Source of the DNA: Sthenelais limicola
Taxonomy: Eukaryota; Annelida; Polychaeta; Phyllodocida; Sigalionidae
Assembly: GCA_942159475.1 (NCBI GenBank)
Contig: OW804097.1
Coordinates: 116,138,169 to 116,202,168 of the forward strand
DNA length: 64,000 nt
Direction of reading: 5' to 3'
Positions 33,901 through 45,760 of this stretch are shown in pieces. The notes under the pieces were generated by a model. It was not told where the DNA came from. It searched no databases and was given only the letters and a program-made list of their open reading frames with translations. The translations under genes and the position numbers were made by a program. Positions within the stretch are counted from its first letter, which is position 1; every line of letters starts with the position of its first letter.

Positions 33901-34470
33901 ACATTTCAGGTCAATTCCTATTAATATTCAGTCATAAATTATATAAAAAATATAAGTTTCCTAGTTTTCTAATCCAAATATATATACACCGTCTAGAACA
34001 ATCAAGTCGAGTTATCTCAATAACTCATGAATAAGGAGTGAAAAAACAATGAGATGGTATGAAGATGAAGTGAGGGTGATAATGGTTACTGACTAGTGTC
34101 ATGTGTGTGCTATAGCCGTAGTGAGAAGATGGTTGTGATAATAAATTATCTAAATCTCATCATGCTAATGGAGCATTACCTCACCTCTCATAAGTTATCA
34201 TTATAATTAATACATACTTAACACCTATGTTCCATAATTCATATTTAATAATCATTACCACTAATTACGTAATATTATGTAACCAATTAACACCTAGATC
34301 TGACATCAGAATTATTCAAACTGATATAGTGAACAGTGAGAACAATAATACATAATTACTTTTAACTGTACCGTACACTGTGATATAAATATATTCTAAT
34401 TTGGTATTGTGAGGTATACATAGGCCACGCAGATGCTAGGGGCGGGTATGAAACATGTAATAGCTTAAAG
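33901..34470. other. No feature seen
   Basis: AT-rich, no convincing frames or repeats. Confidence 0.4.
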
Positions 34471-34705
34471 GGGTCAGATTTTCAGAAAATGTACAATTGG
34501 CAGCTGTACACATTTAGTAAATTCTGCTAAATTAGGCTGCAATTTGGCCAATACTAGGTAAATTCGAGTGTATTTGGCATTGCATTGATTCGAACAATCT
34601 GTTTTGTTAGGTTGAACTGTATTTTGAACTTTATTTTCGTCTGAAATTTGGATTATTTGAGAAGATTGGTGAAAGTGAATTGTACATTTTCTGGTGACCT
34701 CACCC
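34471..34705 (+). mobile_element. Family A MITE
   Basis: Perfect AAAG duplication. The right end is the GGTGACCTCACCC variant. Confidence 0.85.
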
Positions 34706-34914
34706 AAAGATACATTCTCAGCAGTGAACATACATACAAAATAATTAATAACTCAAAGATAAACACATTAAACTTCCCACACCTGTGGACCCAGGACCAA
34801 AAAATCAAGATTTCTTCATCAAACCTTTGCACTGTATTCCATGGACATGGAGCCACCTTGTGGCATATGAACTATATATGGAGAATCAAATGTAGCCATA
34901 ACCTATATGAGATC

Positions 34915-35110
34915 TGATGAATGATAGTAAACATTAGAATAGTTTATACGTATTTCTATATTTAAAGTTTGATATTTTTAGTTTAAAAAATAATTGCAAT
35001 ATTTCTTGGTGGACATTGACTAGTAAAGCAGCTAAATATACTCTATATGATGACCTTAGAAATGCAGGGATATATTTACTACACTGTATTGACATTAAAG
35101 TGATACATGC
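34915..35110. mobile_element. Family B internal fragment
   Basis: ATGATAGTAAACATTAGAAT through the TTGCAATATTTCTTGG core to ATATATTTACTACACTG. It stops just before the TGACGTCA-ended element. Confidence 0.55.
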
Positions 35111-35156
35111 CACTGAGCTCCCGATTTGGGGAAAGTTTGCCTGAATTTCAACCATG

Positions 35157-37206
35157 GGACCATCCACAAATGACGTCATGCCCTAGGGGGGGAGGGGGGG
35201 TTGAGTTTTTATGACAAGGTATGACAATGGGGGGAGGGGGGGTCCACTCATGTATGACATCATGTTTTTATATTTTTTCAATCAAAAGACTACCGTAATG
35301 GAGAAACTTGTGCTCTAAGGAAAATTCATTTGAAATACACCTTAGAATAGAAGATTGCTGGACGCATGCTTCTATGACCTCTATATATCTAGATATATCC
35401 AGATCATTTCGGTTTTCTTGAAAATCAAACTTCAACAATGGCACCATGTGAAAACATCCCTGATGGATATTGTGTTTTTTTCTATAATAATTTAAATAAT
35501 GTATTGGCCTGAAACTGAACTTTTTAAAAAAAATGAATAGAAGCAGGTGTAATGTAACTTGAGTGGTAGCCTTACACTGCATTTATTAAATAAATAATAA
35601 ATAACAAAATCTCTAGCAGCATTCATTTCTACACATTCATTTCCTCCTTGGTGTTTGAGGTCATGCAATCTTGTCCTGATATAGACCCAAGCATTCTATA
35701 CATAGGTAGCAATACAATGACTGGGTCCACACCCTGTGCCCCACCAGTCCCAACGCCACGGATGGTATTTCCATGTCCTTAAGATCGTTCTTGAGATAGT
35801 TGACACTAGGTACTGTAACAATCAAGTCGAGTAGTGTGTACACATCACCTCTTAAACTTTTTTAAGTTCCCTTATGTATATATATGTAAGGACTTTGTCA
35901 CTCTCCTTTGAAGGTTCTCCAGAGTATTGATATTAACCATGTACTCAGGGTTCCAGACTGGTGCACCATGTTCTAAGTGTGGCCTGATCAGCCCTTTGAA
36001 AAAGTTGCTGGAATTACCTGTCTCCTGGTCCTTCTGATTATGCCCATAATCCTGTTAAATTTGGCTGCATGAGCATTTACCTCTTCCGTAAATTTCAGAT
36101 GGTTATCAACGAAGCACCTAGATCTTTTTCCATGGTGATTTCCTCTAGTACTCTCATGTTCCCGCTCGCAATGGTGTAAGCCTAGCACAAGGATGAGTTT
36201 CCCAGATGCATGACATTTGGCACTCAATCGCTCCATTCATGGATTTTTGTTGAAACATGTTTTATTGAGGCAGAGATTCTGAATTACATTACTTTATAAA
36301 GCATAGTGTTGTTAGTGAACAGGTAGATGGGGTACTTGGTCCAGGAGCCAAGGTCAATAATATATATTATGAAGAGAAGTGGTCATGAAATTGACCCTTT
36401 TGGGACTACACTGACTTTATCTTTGATGTGGTATGTTCCATTTCTACAGCCTAAACTATAGCCTCCATATCTTCACACAATATGCAAGTCAGGTTTAATG
36501 GGTTTGGGTATTATACCACTGCCAAACCATTGGGGCGCCCTGTAACAGCCTAAGAATCAAGGGGGTTTCCTGATGGCAACTAGTGCCACCATCTGGTCAC
36601 ATTTTGTCCAGCCCTAGTGATTAATAGGCCGCTTCATATATTCAGTGAGTGCATGTTTAATCTCTGTGCATATGTGCAACTCATTAGACCAACATACATC
36701 AGTGGGTAGAAAACTAAATTTAACATAGTGGTCGATAATCTTGCCTTATTTGTTGGACACAAAGCAAAATTTATTGCTGGTATAAGTTGGCAAAGTTTGA
36801 CACCTATAGTGAAAGTATCAGAACCCAGGCAAAGGGCCAGCCTTGACACCAGGCTAGGATTGAGGTCAGTCACCATAGTTGCTGTGGTACTAAATGAATT
36901 TGTGAAGTAGCCTATTCAAGTTCAGGGGCTTAGTTTTTTAATATGGAGATTTCAATGTTGTGGATCATAGTTCTAATAATGGGGTCTGCACATTTTATTT
37001 AAAAGGTTATACCTAATTGATTATGAGCTTTTTTAAAAGGGGGGAGTTGGGTTGTGGGGGTGGGGGGGGGTGCTGCAAACATGACGTAATTTTTTTATCA
37101 TTTTTAAGGGGGGGTCTGGCCCAGTGTGACAAAACATGACATCGGGGGAGGGGGGGGGGTAAAAAATGGCCGAAAAAAGCATGACGTCATTTGTGGATGT
37201 TCTAGG
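35157..37206. mobile_element. About 2-kb element with TGACGTCA-containing inverted termini, filled by a LINE relic
   Basis: CATCCACAAATGACGTCATG at 35161 is matched inverted at 37180-37199. G-runs and further ATGACnTCAT-like motifs lie just inside both ends. No transposase was seen. The LINE fragment inside is probably a nested insertion. Confidence 0.6.
35650..36480 (-). pseudogene. Decayed non-LTR reverse transcriptase fragment (CR1/Jockey-like)
   Basis: Minus-strand translation shows PLLFIIYIIDL with a decayed active-site box (LFTNNTMLY for FADDTkLY). It continues with LKFTEEVNAHAAKFNRIMGI then FFKGLIRPHLEHGAPVWNPE and later RGDV. These are the thumb-region motifs of CR1/Jockey-type elements. 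Stops and frame changes are present. It lies inside the TGACGTCA-ended element at 35157-37206. Confidence 0.7.
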
Positions 37207-37617
37207 GTAGTATATTTGTAATGAATACCCGGGAGCATTTATGTATTAAATATGTATATCTTGAGTACTTAAGAGTTTAAAACTCCAATTTTGGTGGTGC
37301 CGCCAGCCGCGGTTCCCTAACCAACAGACCCAAGTCTGTTGTTTAGGGAAAGTCCTGACGCCTCTTATCATAGTTGGGTAAGTGATAACACCTGGATGGG
37401 ACAGGGTAGATATGTCACTATGTACCTCCTGCCTCGTTCCAACTTCACACCCCTTCACCATGCACTGGGGCAGCACCTTATGGTCAAGTTACTTCTCTCT
37501 CACTTTTTGAATACCCCAGTGGAATCTCTGTCACATTCTTCATTAACAAATATCAATTAATCTAAGGAATACATATAGCGTCGGCATTCCACACAAATGC
37601 CCCTACTTATGCAAGTC

Positions 37618-38176
37618 ATTCGTCAGGTCGGGTGTGCGATGGCCGGTCACGTGTCACGTTGTAACTGGTAGCGATTTGGGTCTAGCAACCAGCACATTTT
37701 GTTATATTTTGAAATTAATATGCACAGGAAAAATATATTCTATCATGAAATCTACTTATCATAAGTATTGTCACCATTCCCGGAGATATTCCTCTGGATA
37801 AAAGGGCTATAATGATTAGATTCAGCCCATTGTTTACATCTCGACCCCCTGGACTATGAGTATGGTGAATACATCCCATAGCAACTCATAGAAAGCAAGC
37901 TTAAAATCGCAAAGTTCCATCCTAGATTTCATAAATTCTACAAAGTTTTAAACATTATCAACCCTCTGTGGGTATTTTCTTGGCAATAGGGTACATTTCT
38001 ATGAAGATTCTAGAATTTTTTACCCAGTTTCTGACTGTTTTCTGAGCATGTGAAATTGAACAATTTACTATAGGTAACCAAGACGCGCGGCGTTCGTGGT
38101 CACCATACAATATGGCGGCCAGTGCGGCCGATCACAGCGCCACCTGTAAAAATCGCTTCCGGCCGACCTGACGAAT
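37618..38176. mobile_element. MITE with ATTCGTCAGGTCGG termini
   Basis: Perfect 14-bp inverted ends, 559 bp, no coding seen. Confidence 0.6.
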
Positions 38177-38384
38177 TGAAAACTACAAATACATTTCCAA
38201 ATGGGAAGATAATTTAAATTATACCACATTAGAATGTATGGGACTATAGGCATGTTAAGTATGCCTGGTTTCCTATATTGGATGTGTGTGAACTATTTCC
38301 GCCAGGGGGATCAGCGCATTACATAACTTTTTGATTCTACTATACTATTGGATGGTAATGCAAATTCCCCCTCTATGCCCCGCC

Positions 38385-38465
38385 CCCCTACACCCCCCCC
38401 CCCCCCCCAACCAACCCCCAACAGAAAAAAAAAGTTTGCCCCCCCCCCCCCCCCCTCTAATATTT
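38385..38465 (+). repeat. C-run tract
   Basis: Two long C homopolymers flank GTTTG, followed by CTCTAATATTTTATCTGTTC. The same C-run plus ATATTTcATCTGTTCCG lies at 29281-29336, so it is a dispersed repeat. Confidence 0.5.
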
Positions 38466-38740
38466 TATCTGTTCCGCCGCGCCTGTTGAGGTAAGGATTT
38501 GTGTTCGTTCATATTTTCTATGATCGTGACAGCACCACTAGCCCCGCCTCCTTAAGGCAGCTCCAGCTACAACAGCCAATCAGGGGTGCGAATTCACTGA
38601 AGTCGGCGCGTTGCCGTAAGGTTCCGCCGCTTGTGTGTTCCTCTAATGTAAACCGTACTGTAGAATGGGCGATAATAGGGAGCCGAGTGTTTCATCTACA
38701 TCTTTCTTCATCTAGGTGAAGAAATTTTCTTCAGACTTAC

Positions 38741-38956
38741 CTTTGATGCTTTCTCCTTCTTGCTTGTGGTTGTGGACTGAACTTCTGTGTACAATAACTG
38801 CAGCTTGTTCAATATTTTGCCTCAAAACTATAAAGAGAGTTACCGACTCGCTTACACTGTATCCTGTTACACACCTGCCACCTGGAAATGAGGCGAGGAA
38901 CTACCAGTATTCCTCACCAGGTGCCAGCACCAACACGTCAGCCTTTCCCGCGCTCC
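38741..38956 (-). CDS. Two candidate minus-strand exons upstream of the zinc-finger gene
   Basis: 38918-38956 (acceptor ctcgtttcag, donor CTG|GTGAGG) and 38741-38827 (acceptor ctttatag, donor AAAG|GTAAGT) join in one open frame. They could be 5' exons of the finger gene; in that case the joined frame meets a stop soon after 33375, so they would be noncoding. No family is recognised. Confidence 0.3.
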
Positions 38957-39130
38957 CTGAAACGAGAAGATGAATGTCTGTAATATGTATCTATTTCCAG
39001 ATTTGCAATCAGTTACAGGAAAAAGGATATTATTTTAAAGAACATCTTAAATAAAACTACCTTCAGTGAGTTAACACTGGTCTTCCTGACTATCCATAGA
39101 TATTGTGAGAAGATATCTGTGTTAATCAAT

Positions 39131-39345
39131 TTAGGCCCAAAGATGAGAGGGTCCCTGCTTCAAACGGAGGGAAAGCCTCTCGCCTCAAACCGCAAAGTGT
39201 CATTATAATTCCATTGAGACCATAAAATTGATCTCATTATAATCCAATTAGAACGCATAGTCCTAGGCCAGGAAACTGATTAGCGAAGTGTCACTGATGT
39301 AGGCCTACCATTCTTATCTGATCTGAGGGTTAAAATGTACCTACA
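39131..39345 (-). mobile_element. Family D repeat
   Basis: Inverse of the copy at 7204, from TTAGGCCCAAAGATGAGAGG to GATCTGAGGGTTAAAATG. It lies 600 bp upstream of the LINE insertion. Confidence 0.65.
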
Positions 39346-39949
39346 CTGTAAAATCTGTTTGAATAGTAAGTTGTGTTCATATCTCACCGGATTGTGATTG
39401 GTGATTTCTTTTGATACGAATTTATGGAGAGGAAAGTGGGAGTGGGGAGAAGGGAAAACGGGAGCGGGGAGGGGGAGGGATGGGGAAGCACTGCAGAGAG
39501 GGCAATAGATTAATCCTGGGCGTTTAGGTATTTGTCATGTTCTAAAATAATTGTTTTTATTAAAGTATTTTCCAAATTCTTTCCTTGTATGGGTAAACTG
39601 AACCTTATCCGACAGCCAATTCCGAAGCATTGGTTGTTAAAATAAATATTATTTCCTGAAAGTTTCATTTCTTGGGTGGGGGACTAATAATTTCTTGCCA
39701 TTTTTTTGCCTTCTTAATCCTAAATTTCTTATATCCACATCTCTTGAGTCGAGTAGATAGATCTCCCATCTTGTGATAGAAAGTAGGCCTATATTAAATT
39801 CTTCATGGTAAAATCCTGTAAAACACAGCCCTCATTGAATGCCTCAAGGCATACCATTTTTGTAGCATGTAAAGTGTCATAATCGACGAATGTCATAACC
39901 TGAAGTGCAATAATTTACTAACTGTATATATAATTGCCATAACAATATT
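39346..39949. other. Pre-insertion flank of the LINE
   Basis: A GA-rich patch at 39420-39490; no gene. It ends at the LINE target site. Confidence 0.4.
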
Positions 39950-39964
39950 AATAATGCCGTTCTC
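39950..39964. repeat. 5' target-site duplication of the LINE
   Basis: The 15-bp AATAATGCCGTTCTC is identical to 46276-46290. The outer one or two A could instead belong to the tail at the other end. Confidence 0.85.
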
Positions 39965-40410
39965 TGCCGAGCGTGGGTAGCCATTTTGCCTCCAGGGTCT
40001 CACCGGAGCGAGTGTAGTGAAGCGAATACTGTGCAGGACAAGCATCTACAAGTGATATCTGTAGGATTATAGAACAGTGGAGAGACTATATATAGCAGAG
40101 GACGTCTTCTGTGAACATATTAAGTAAACGAAGGACAGGAGAGCAGTAAGGATTATACTAAACTATAATTGCCGCGGGACATGCGCAGTAGCGGTAACGG
40201 CTCCTGGGTCTGCCACGCTAGCCAGTGCTAATCTAGACAAGTGAGGATATAGGTCAAATCTAAGCAGCGTGGTTGTGTTTACATATCAACTGACACTGAA
40301 CTACACCGACGAATAGTGCTAGTGGTGTGTACGCACAAGGAAGGATATAAGCTAAAGGTCACTGGAGCGTCTCAAACTGGACAAATATAATTAGTAAGTG
40401 ACTGATTAGG

Positions 40411-41862
40411 GTGATGTTTCAATCCAGTAAGGTCAAATCAAGTGAGAGTGGGTCTGAAGATAGCAGTGATAGGCCCAGTAAAAAAGCCAAGACGGAGGTT
40501 GAAGATTTGACCATGGCTACCAATAGCAATGAAATTGAGATGACCGAGGAGGACAAGAATGTTGATGACAATGCCACCGCTAGCTGTGGATTCATGAAGA
40601 GACTTGAAGAAAGACTCAATGGCAAGTTTCGTGAATGTAAGGGAATGTCTGCGGACATTCAAGCCCATGGTGTCCGGCTGGACACTATAGAGACTAAATT
40701 TACGGTGAAAGATGCGGAGGACAAGAAAAGAGATAAAGAGATACAGCAGATGAAGAAGAAATTAGCCCAGCAAGATGATATTATAAAGCGCCTCAATAAC
40801 ACAACTGTGTCCAAGGGAGATGAAGCCTTCCTGAAAATTGCGGAGGAGGCAAAGAATGTGGAGGAAGCTAGGCTACTGAAGGTGAAAGAAAGCCTAAAGA
40901 ACTGTTTGATCTTTGAGGGTATTCCAGCACAAAGTGACCCAGAGGATGATAAAGTATTTATGGAAAAATCTGTAAAACACATCTTCAAGGAGGCTTTCCA
41001 TCAGGAAATCCCTGAGGGTATGAGAGGATTTAGAGTGGGCAAAGGTGTAAAGCTCAGGTTTAAATCTGTCGAACAAGCAGAGGAAGTGTGGGGCAAAAGG
41101 CTCAGCCTAAAAAACTTTGATTTTACGTCTATTGGAGACAAGGTGTATGTCAAGAGAGACCTCCCCAAAACACTAAGGGAGCGTGTGTCGAAGGCGGAAT
41201 TTATAGTGAGGAAAGCTCGTTACTCTCAGTTGTATGGTGACGTGTACCAAAATGATGGCAACATATACATTGATGGGACGGTCTACCCACATGACCGACT
41301 GAGTACTCTACCCGATCATTTAAACCCTGCGTCGTTGGCTAAAGAGGAGAATTCAGAGGCATTTGCATTCTTCGGCGGTGACTCTCCTTTCTCCAACCAC
41401 CACATGGTGGACTTTACGGTGAATGGGCAGCTTTATTCTTCAATGGAGCAATACCTGACGCATTCATGCCTACGAGCATTAGGTGAATACTCAAGGGCGA
41501 ATTCTATTCTCTCCATGAGAAACCCTATGGCCTTGAAAGGCATATTAAATGAAGCCAAGAAGGAAGACTCCAAATTATATCAGGAATGGTTTAAGAGAAT
41601 TCCAGATATCGTGTATGAGGGTCTTAAGGCCAAGGCGGAAGGCAATGATTATGTGGCGCAGAGTGTTATCAGCACAGGAACCAAGCACCTAGCGGAGGCG
41701 TCCCCACGGGATGAAATCTGGGGCATAGGTATGGGTTTGAGAAACCCAAATGTGCTAAAGAAAGAGCTGTGGCCCAAGGAAGGTAATCTCCTCGGAAAGC
41801 AATGGGGGAGAGTCAGGGCAGTGTTGATCAAAAGGGCAGCTCAAGGCGGGAAGACTTGGTGA
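40411..41862 (+). CDS. LINE ORF1: coiled coil, RRM/CTD-like region, C-terminal NADAR domain (483 aa)
   Basis: An intact 483-residue ORF. Residues 1-60 are Ser/Glu-rich with a basic patch RPSKKAKTE (possible nuclear signal). About 60-160 is a Lys/Glu-rich coiled coil. About 165-300 resembles the RNA-binding RRM plus C-terminal domain of L1-type ORF1 proteins (NCLIFEGIP early, KVYVKRDLPKTLRERV later). Residues 317-474 match the NADAR/YbiA family: SPFSN, SMEQY, STGTKHLAEAS, DEIWGIG, NLLG and a final VRAVL. ORF1 proteins bind element RNA in a particle with ORF2. NADAR proteins act on N-glycosidic bonds in ADP-ribose or riboflavin-related compounds. What NADAR does for a retrotransposon is unknown. 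Confidence 0.85.
   Translation: MMFQSSKVKSSESGSEDSSDRPSKKAKTEVEDLTMATNSNEIEMTEEDKNVDDNATASCGFMKRLEERLNGKFRECKGMSADIQAHGVRLDTIETKFTVKDAEDKKRDKEIQQMKKKLAQQDDIIKRLNNTTVSKGDEAFLKIAEEAKNVEEARLLKVKESLKNCLIFEGIPAQSDPEDDKVFMEKSVKHIFKEAFHQEIPEGMRGFRVGKGVKLRFKSVEQAEEVWGKRLSLKNFDFTSIGDKVYVKRDLPKTLRERVSKAEFIVRKARYSQLYGDVYQNDGNIYIDGTVYPHDRLSTLPDHLNPASLAKEENSEAFAFFGGDSPFSNHHMVDFTVNGQLYSSMEQYLTHSCLRALGEYSRANSILSMRNPMALKGILNEAKKEDSKLYQEWFKRIPDIVYEGLKAKAEGNDYVAQSVISTGTKHLAEASPRDEIWGIGMGLRNPNVLKKELWPKEGNLLGKQWGRVRAVLIKRAAQGGKTW
41359..41832 (+). other. NADAR (YbiA-like) domain inside LINE ORF1
   Basis: Residues 317-474 of ORF1. The Glu of SMEQY is residue 346, and WGIG begins at 437. The Lys usually found a few residues after ExY in this family appears to be replaced (THSCLRA), so activity is uncertain. 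The rest of the core is well kept. Confidence 0.8.
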
Positions 41863-41912
41863 ACGCACCATGTCTGGAGTATGTATAGCCGAACTTCCGT
41901 CCCGGAACCAAT

Positions 41913-44900
41913 ATGGCGGACAACGTCAATAGTGGGGAAGGTGCGGTCTTGATCGATAGGAACAGTACAGCGGACGAGGCCGTTCCCAGCGGTGAAACTG
42001 GGTTTTTTAGGACTGGTTTAAATGAGGAAAAGAAGGTATTAAATCTTGTATCATTTAATGTTAATGGACTGGCTGATATCGTTAGGCGCAAGGCCATTTT
42101 TAGTGAGTTACACGAACTGAAAGACTCGGTCATCGCTATACAAGAGGCGCACTGTACACCTGAGACCGAAAGGATCTGGGCCAGCCAGTGGAGGGGGAAA
42201 ATATTCCTTAGCCACGGCAGGTCCAATTCTAACGGAGTTGCCTTACTGTTATCTATTGACTTGGACGCTAAAATTATCTCCAAAGGTAAAGACACAGAAG
42301 GAAGGGTTGTGTATGTTATTTTTGAATTATATAATGTGAAATATTGTTGTATGTCAGTATATATGCCAAACTCATGCAGTGGGCAAACCCAACTAGACAA
42401 AATTGATGAGGTGAAAAAAATTGTTTCCAAACTGGAGTATGACTCATTGTGTATTATGGGGGACTTTAACATCGATATGTGTAAGAATCCAACCGAAAAG
42501 AACACGTTGGCCCTCCAGACGTTTGTGGGGGAGCTGGGGATCAATGATTCGTTGTTCTGTATGGGTAAAAGGGAAGACACCTGGGATAGAAAAGAACAGA
42601 AGTCCAGGCTGGACTATATATTTGTAGATGATGCTCTATTGGGGAGGGGGGTGGAAGCAGGGACAGTTATCTGTCCTCTCTCACAAGAGAATATGGTTCA
42701 AGATTGGAACAGACGAAACAAGAAGGGGGAAGGGGCACTGGAAGTTTAATTGTAAGCTGATTGATGATGAAGATTATTGTGAGGGGGTGGGGAGAATAGC
42801 TGAGGAGGTGGAGGGAATGGATAGGGATATGTGTGATGTTTTAAGATGGGAATATTTCAAAACAAGATGTAGAAGCTTCACAATTAAATTCTGTAGAAAT
42901 AGAGCTAAAGCTGCGAGAAGAGGCCAAGAGAGGCTGAGAGAAAGATTAAGATGTCTGAGTGAAGAGGAACAACTGAGTAATAGCCAAATAAATGAAAAGA
43001 AGAACATCACTGCCGAAATGAGAGAATTCGAACTAGAAAAGGCAGAGGGTGCCCTGCTCAGATCTAGGGCTAACTGGATGGTAGAGGGGGAGAAATGCTC
43101 CAAATACTTTTTAAACCTCGAGAAGAACAGAGCTAAAAGTAAATGTATATCAGGGCTAATAGTCGACGGTAATATCACCAATGACTCAGGTGAGATCCTC
43201 AATGAGGGAAAAAATTTCTACAAGGAGTTATATAGTGGAAGGGAAATTTCGACAGAAGCTGCAGACATGTTTCTTTCCCAGGACTCCAAGAAAGTTGATA
43301 AGAGTGAAAGGGATAGACTGTGTTTACCTATCTCTGAGAGAGAAGTGGGCGGGGTCGTTAAAGGGTTGAAAAATGGTAAGTCGCCGGGGTGTGACGGTTA
43401 CACGGCGGAATTTTATAAATATTTCTGGGCCCAAATCAAAACTATGTTCATGTGGATGGTATGCGCGGTTGAAAAAAATGTCTATGTCTTGGGAACAATG
43501 TAAGGGATTAATATCGGTCATTCCGAAGAAAGGTACTGACTTACGCTATATTAAGGGGTGGAGGCCCATAACCCTCCTAAACGTTGACTATAAGATTGTA
43601 TCGAAGGTTATCGCTGATAGACTGTACAGAGTTCTTGGAGATATTGTCGACGAAGACCAAACAGGTTTTATGAAGGGTAGATATATAGGCGAAAGCATAA
43701 GAAGAGTACATGATATTATTGATTTTTTGCATGCTGAACAAGAAAGTGGTATGATAATCGCTATAGACTTCAGAAAAGCATACGATACCGTCAGCTGGCA
43801 ATTCCTGATGCAATGCTTGAGCCATTTTGGGTTTCCAGAATACATAATTCGTTGGGTCAAAACTCTACTGAAAGGCTCCAAAGCCGCGTTCGGTAACAAT
43901 GGATATGCATCCGAATGGTTTGATTTAGAAAGAGGGGTCAAGCAGGGGGACCCTATCTCTCCTGCCCTGTTTAATATTGTGGTGGAGACCCTTGGCAATT
44001 ATATTAGAAACGACCCAAATATCAGGGGTGTTATGACAGGGGTAACCGAGCACAAGATTGTGCAATACGCAGACGACACCACTTTCATATTAAAAGATAC
44101 CGGGTCCTTGCAAAGAGTTTTTGAAATTATGTCTTCATTCGGGGAGGCCTCGGGGCTATGCATAAATATAGAGAAGACAGTAGGACTCTGCCTGGGTGAA
44201 TTTGATGAAGAAATATTGGGTCAGGCACCTGTCCAATTTCAGGATTATCTGAAGATCCTTGGGGCTTGTCTGGTTCATCCGGATGCAGACCTTAAGGAGG
44301 CTGACTTGAACTTTAATGATGCCATACTGAAGATGCGGGGTGTCGTGGGGGCCTGGGCCCCCAGACAACTCTCGTTGAAGGGTAAAGCTGTAGTTAACAA
44401 CTCTCTTATTCTGCCAATAATACAGCATACACTTGCAGTTACGGCTACAAATCCAGCATTCATCAAAGAAGTGGAGAAGGTGACAAAGACAATGTTGTGG
44501 GGGTCCAGAAAATGTAAAATCAAAATGGCATACACCAAGCAAGATATAGGGGAGGGGGGGCTTGGGGTGCGTAGCATCCACGAAGTGGTTAAAGCTAACA
44601 GAATAGCATGGACAAAGAGAGCCCTTCTAAGGCCCGGGGCTAAATGGGTCAAAACCTTGGAATGTTTTCATGGAAGGTGTGTCGAAGACATATTTCTATG
44701 CCGCAGTAAACCTAAGAAGCAGTTAAATGAATTCTATGGTGAGATCTTGAAGGTGTGGAACGAAGTGTACTACAACAAATGTCCTATGACGAGGGAAGAT
44801 ATGTGTAGAGAAAGACTTAATTACAATCGGTTTGTACTGTCAGGTGGTAAAATGATTGAAAGCATGAGGTGGAGGAAGGCTGGTATATCTAAGGTGGGCG

Positions 44901-45760
44901 ACCTGGTGGGTGAGGACGGAATTCTATTATCAACAGAACAGTTCAGATCTAAGTACGGAATTAATATTAGCTATCTGGAAAGAATTCAAATCACTCTTGC
45001 CGTCCCTAACATCTGGTGGTGCATCTTGGAAGACGAAGCTGACTCTACTAAGGTTGACTACTGTGTCGCTAACTTCGAAATAGATGGAAAGACCATAAAT
45101 GTATACAAAGCAAGCGTTAAAGATACATATAGCGCGTTTGTCTTAAAAGGCAGACCAGATATCATAGAAAAAATGAGTAAGTGGAGTACTATTCTCGGGG
45201 TCGAAGACACAATGTCATCTATCGAGGAAATCCGGTGTAGGTTTAAAACCCCATTCAGAGTATGCACCGAACCCAGATTGCAGTCATTACAGTACAGAAT
45301 CCTGCACAGAAATATTTGTTGCAACAAGGTCCTGAAGGACATTAATGTAAAATTGTATCCTGATTGTTCATATTGTGAAGATGAGGATGATATCGTCCAT
45401 TTTTTCTACTTTTGTGAAAGAGTAATGTCATTCTGGAATGAGATCAAAAGGTGGTTCAATGATAGTCATTCACTTGTCCACGCATCCTCAGAGATCGTCA
45501 CCCCCACTCATGTCCTTCTGGGAGTGAGGGGAGGGGGAAAAGAGAGAGATTTTGTCAACTGGACGTTTATATTGGCGAAGAACTATATACACAGGCAGAG
45601 GTTATTCCATGAAAATGATATTGTCTTTATTGTCTTTCTGAAGGAATTGTGTAAGCGATTTCGTGCGATCCAATATGGGGATAAGATACTAGACAGGGTG
45701 AGGGGCAAAGGGACCAAGTGGAAACACTATGTTCAGGAGGCCAGAGCCCTATATTTATGA
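41913..45760 (+). pseudogene. LINE ORF2: APE endonuclease and reverse transcriptase, two frameshifts
   Basis: Three consecutive frames carry one protein. Frame 1 (41913 to about 42682) is the endonuclease: SFNVNGL, IQEAH, GDFN (42459) and LDYIF. Frame 2 (about 42682-43475) is the linker with RGKGHWKFN. Frame 3 (about 43476-45760) is the reverse transcriptase: KGWRPITLLN, DFRKAYD, KQGDPISPALFN and YADD at 44066. It ends with a Cys/His motif (CSYC...H....C near 45370). Break 1 falls where the endonuclease Ser-Asp-His motif should be and looks like a deletion of a few bases. Break 2 is at a run of seven A, consistent with one extra A or a sequence error. As read, it cannot make a working ORF2. 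Confidence 0.85.

Noticed and set aside
43440..43510. Programmed frameshift at the A7 run of LINE ORF2
   Set aside because: L1/Tx1 elements do not need one here, and a single extra A in a homopolymer explains it better.
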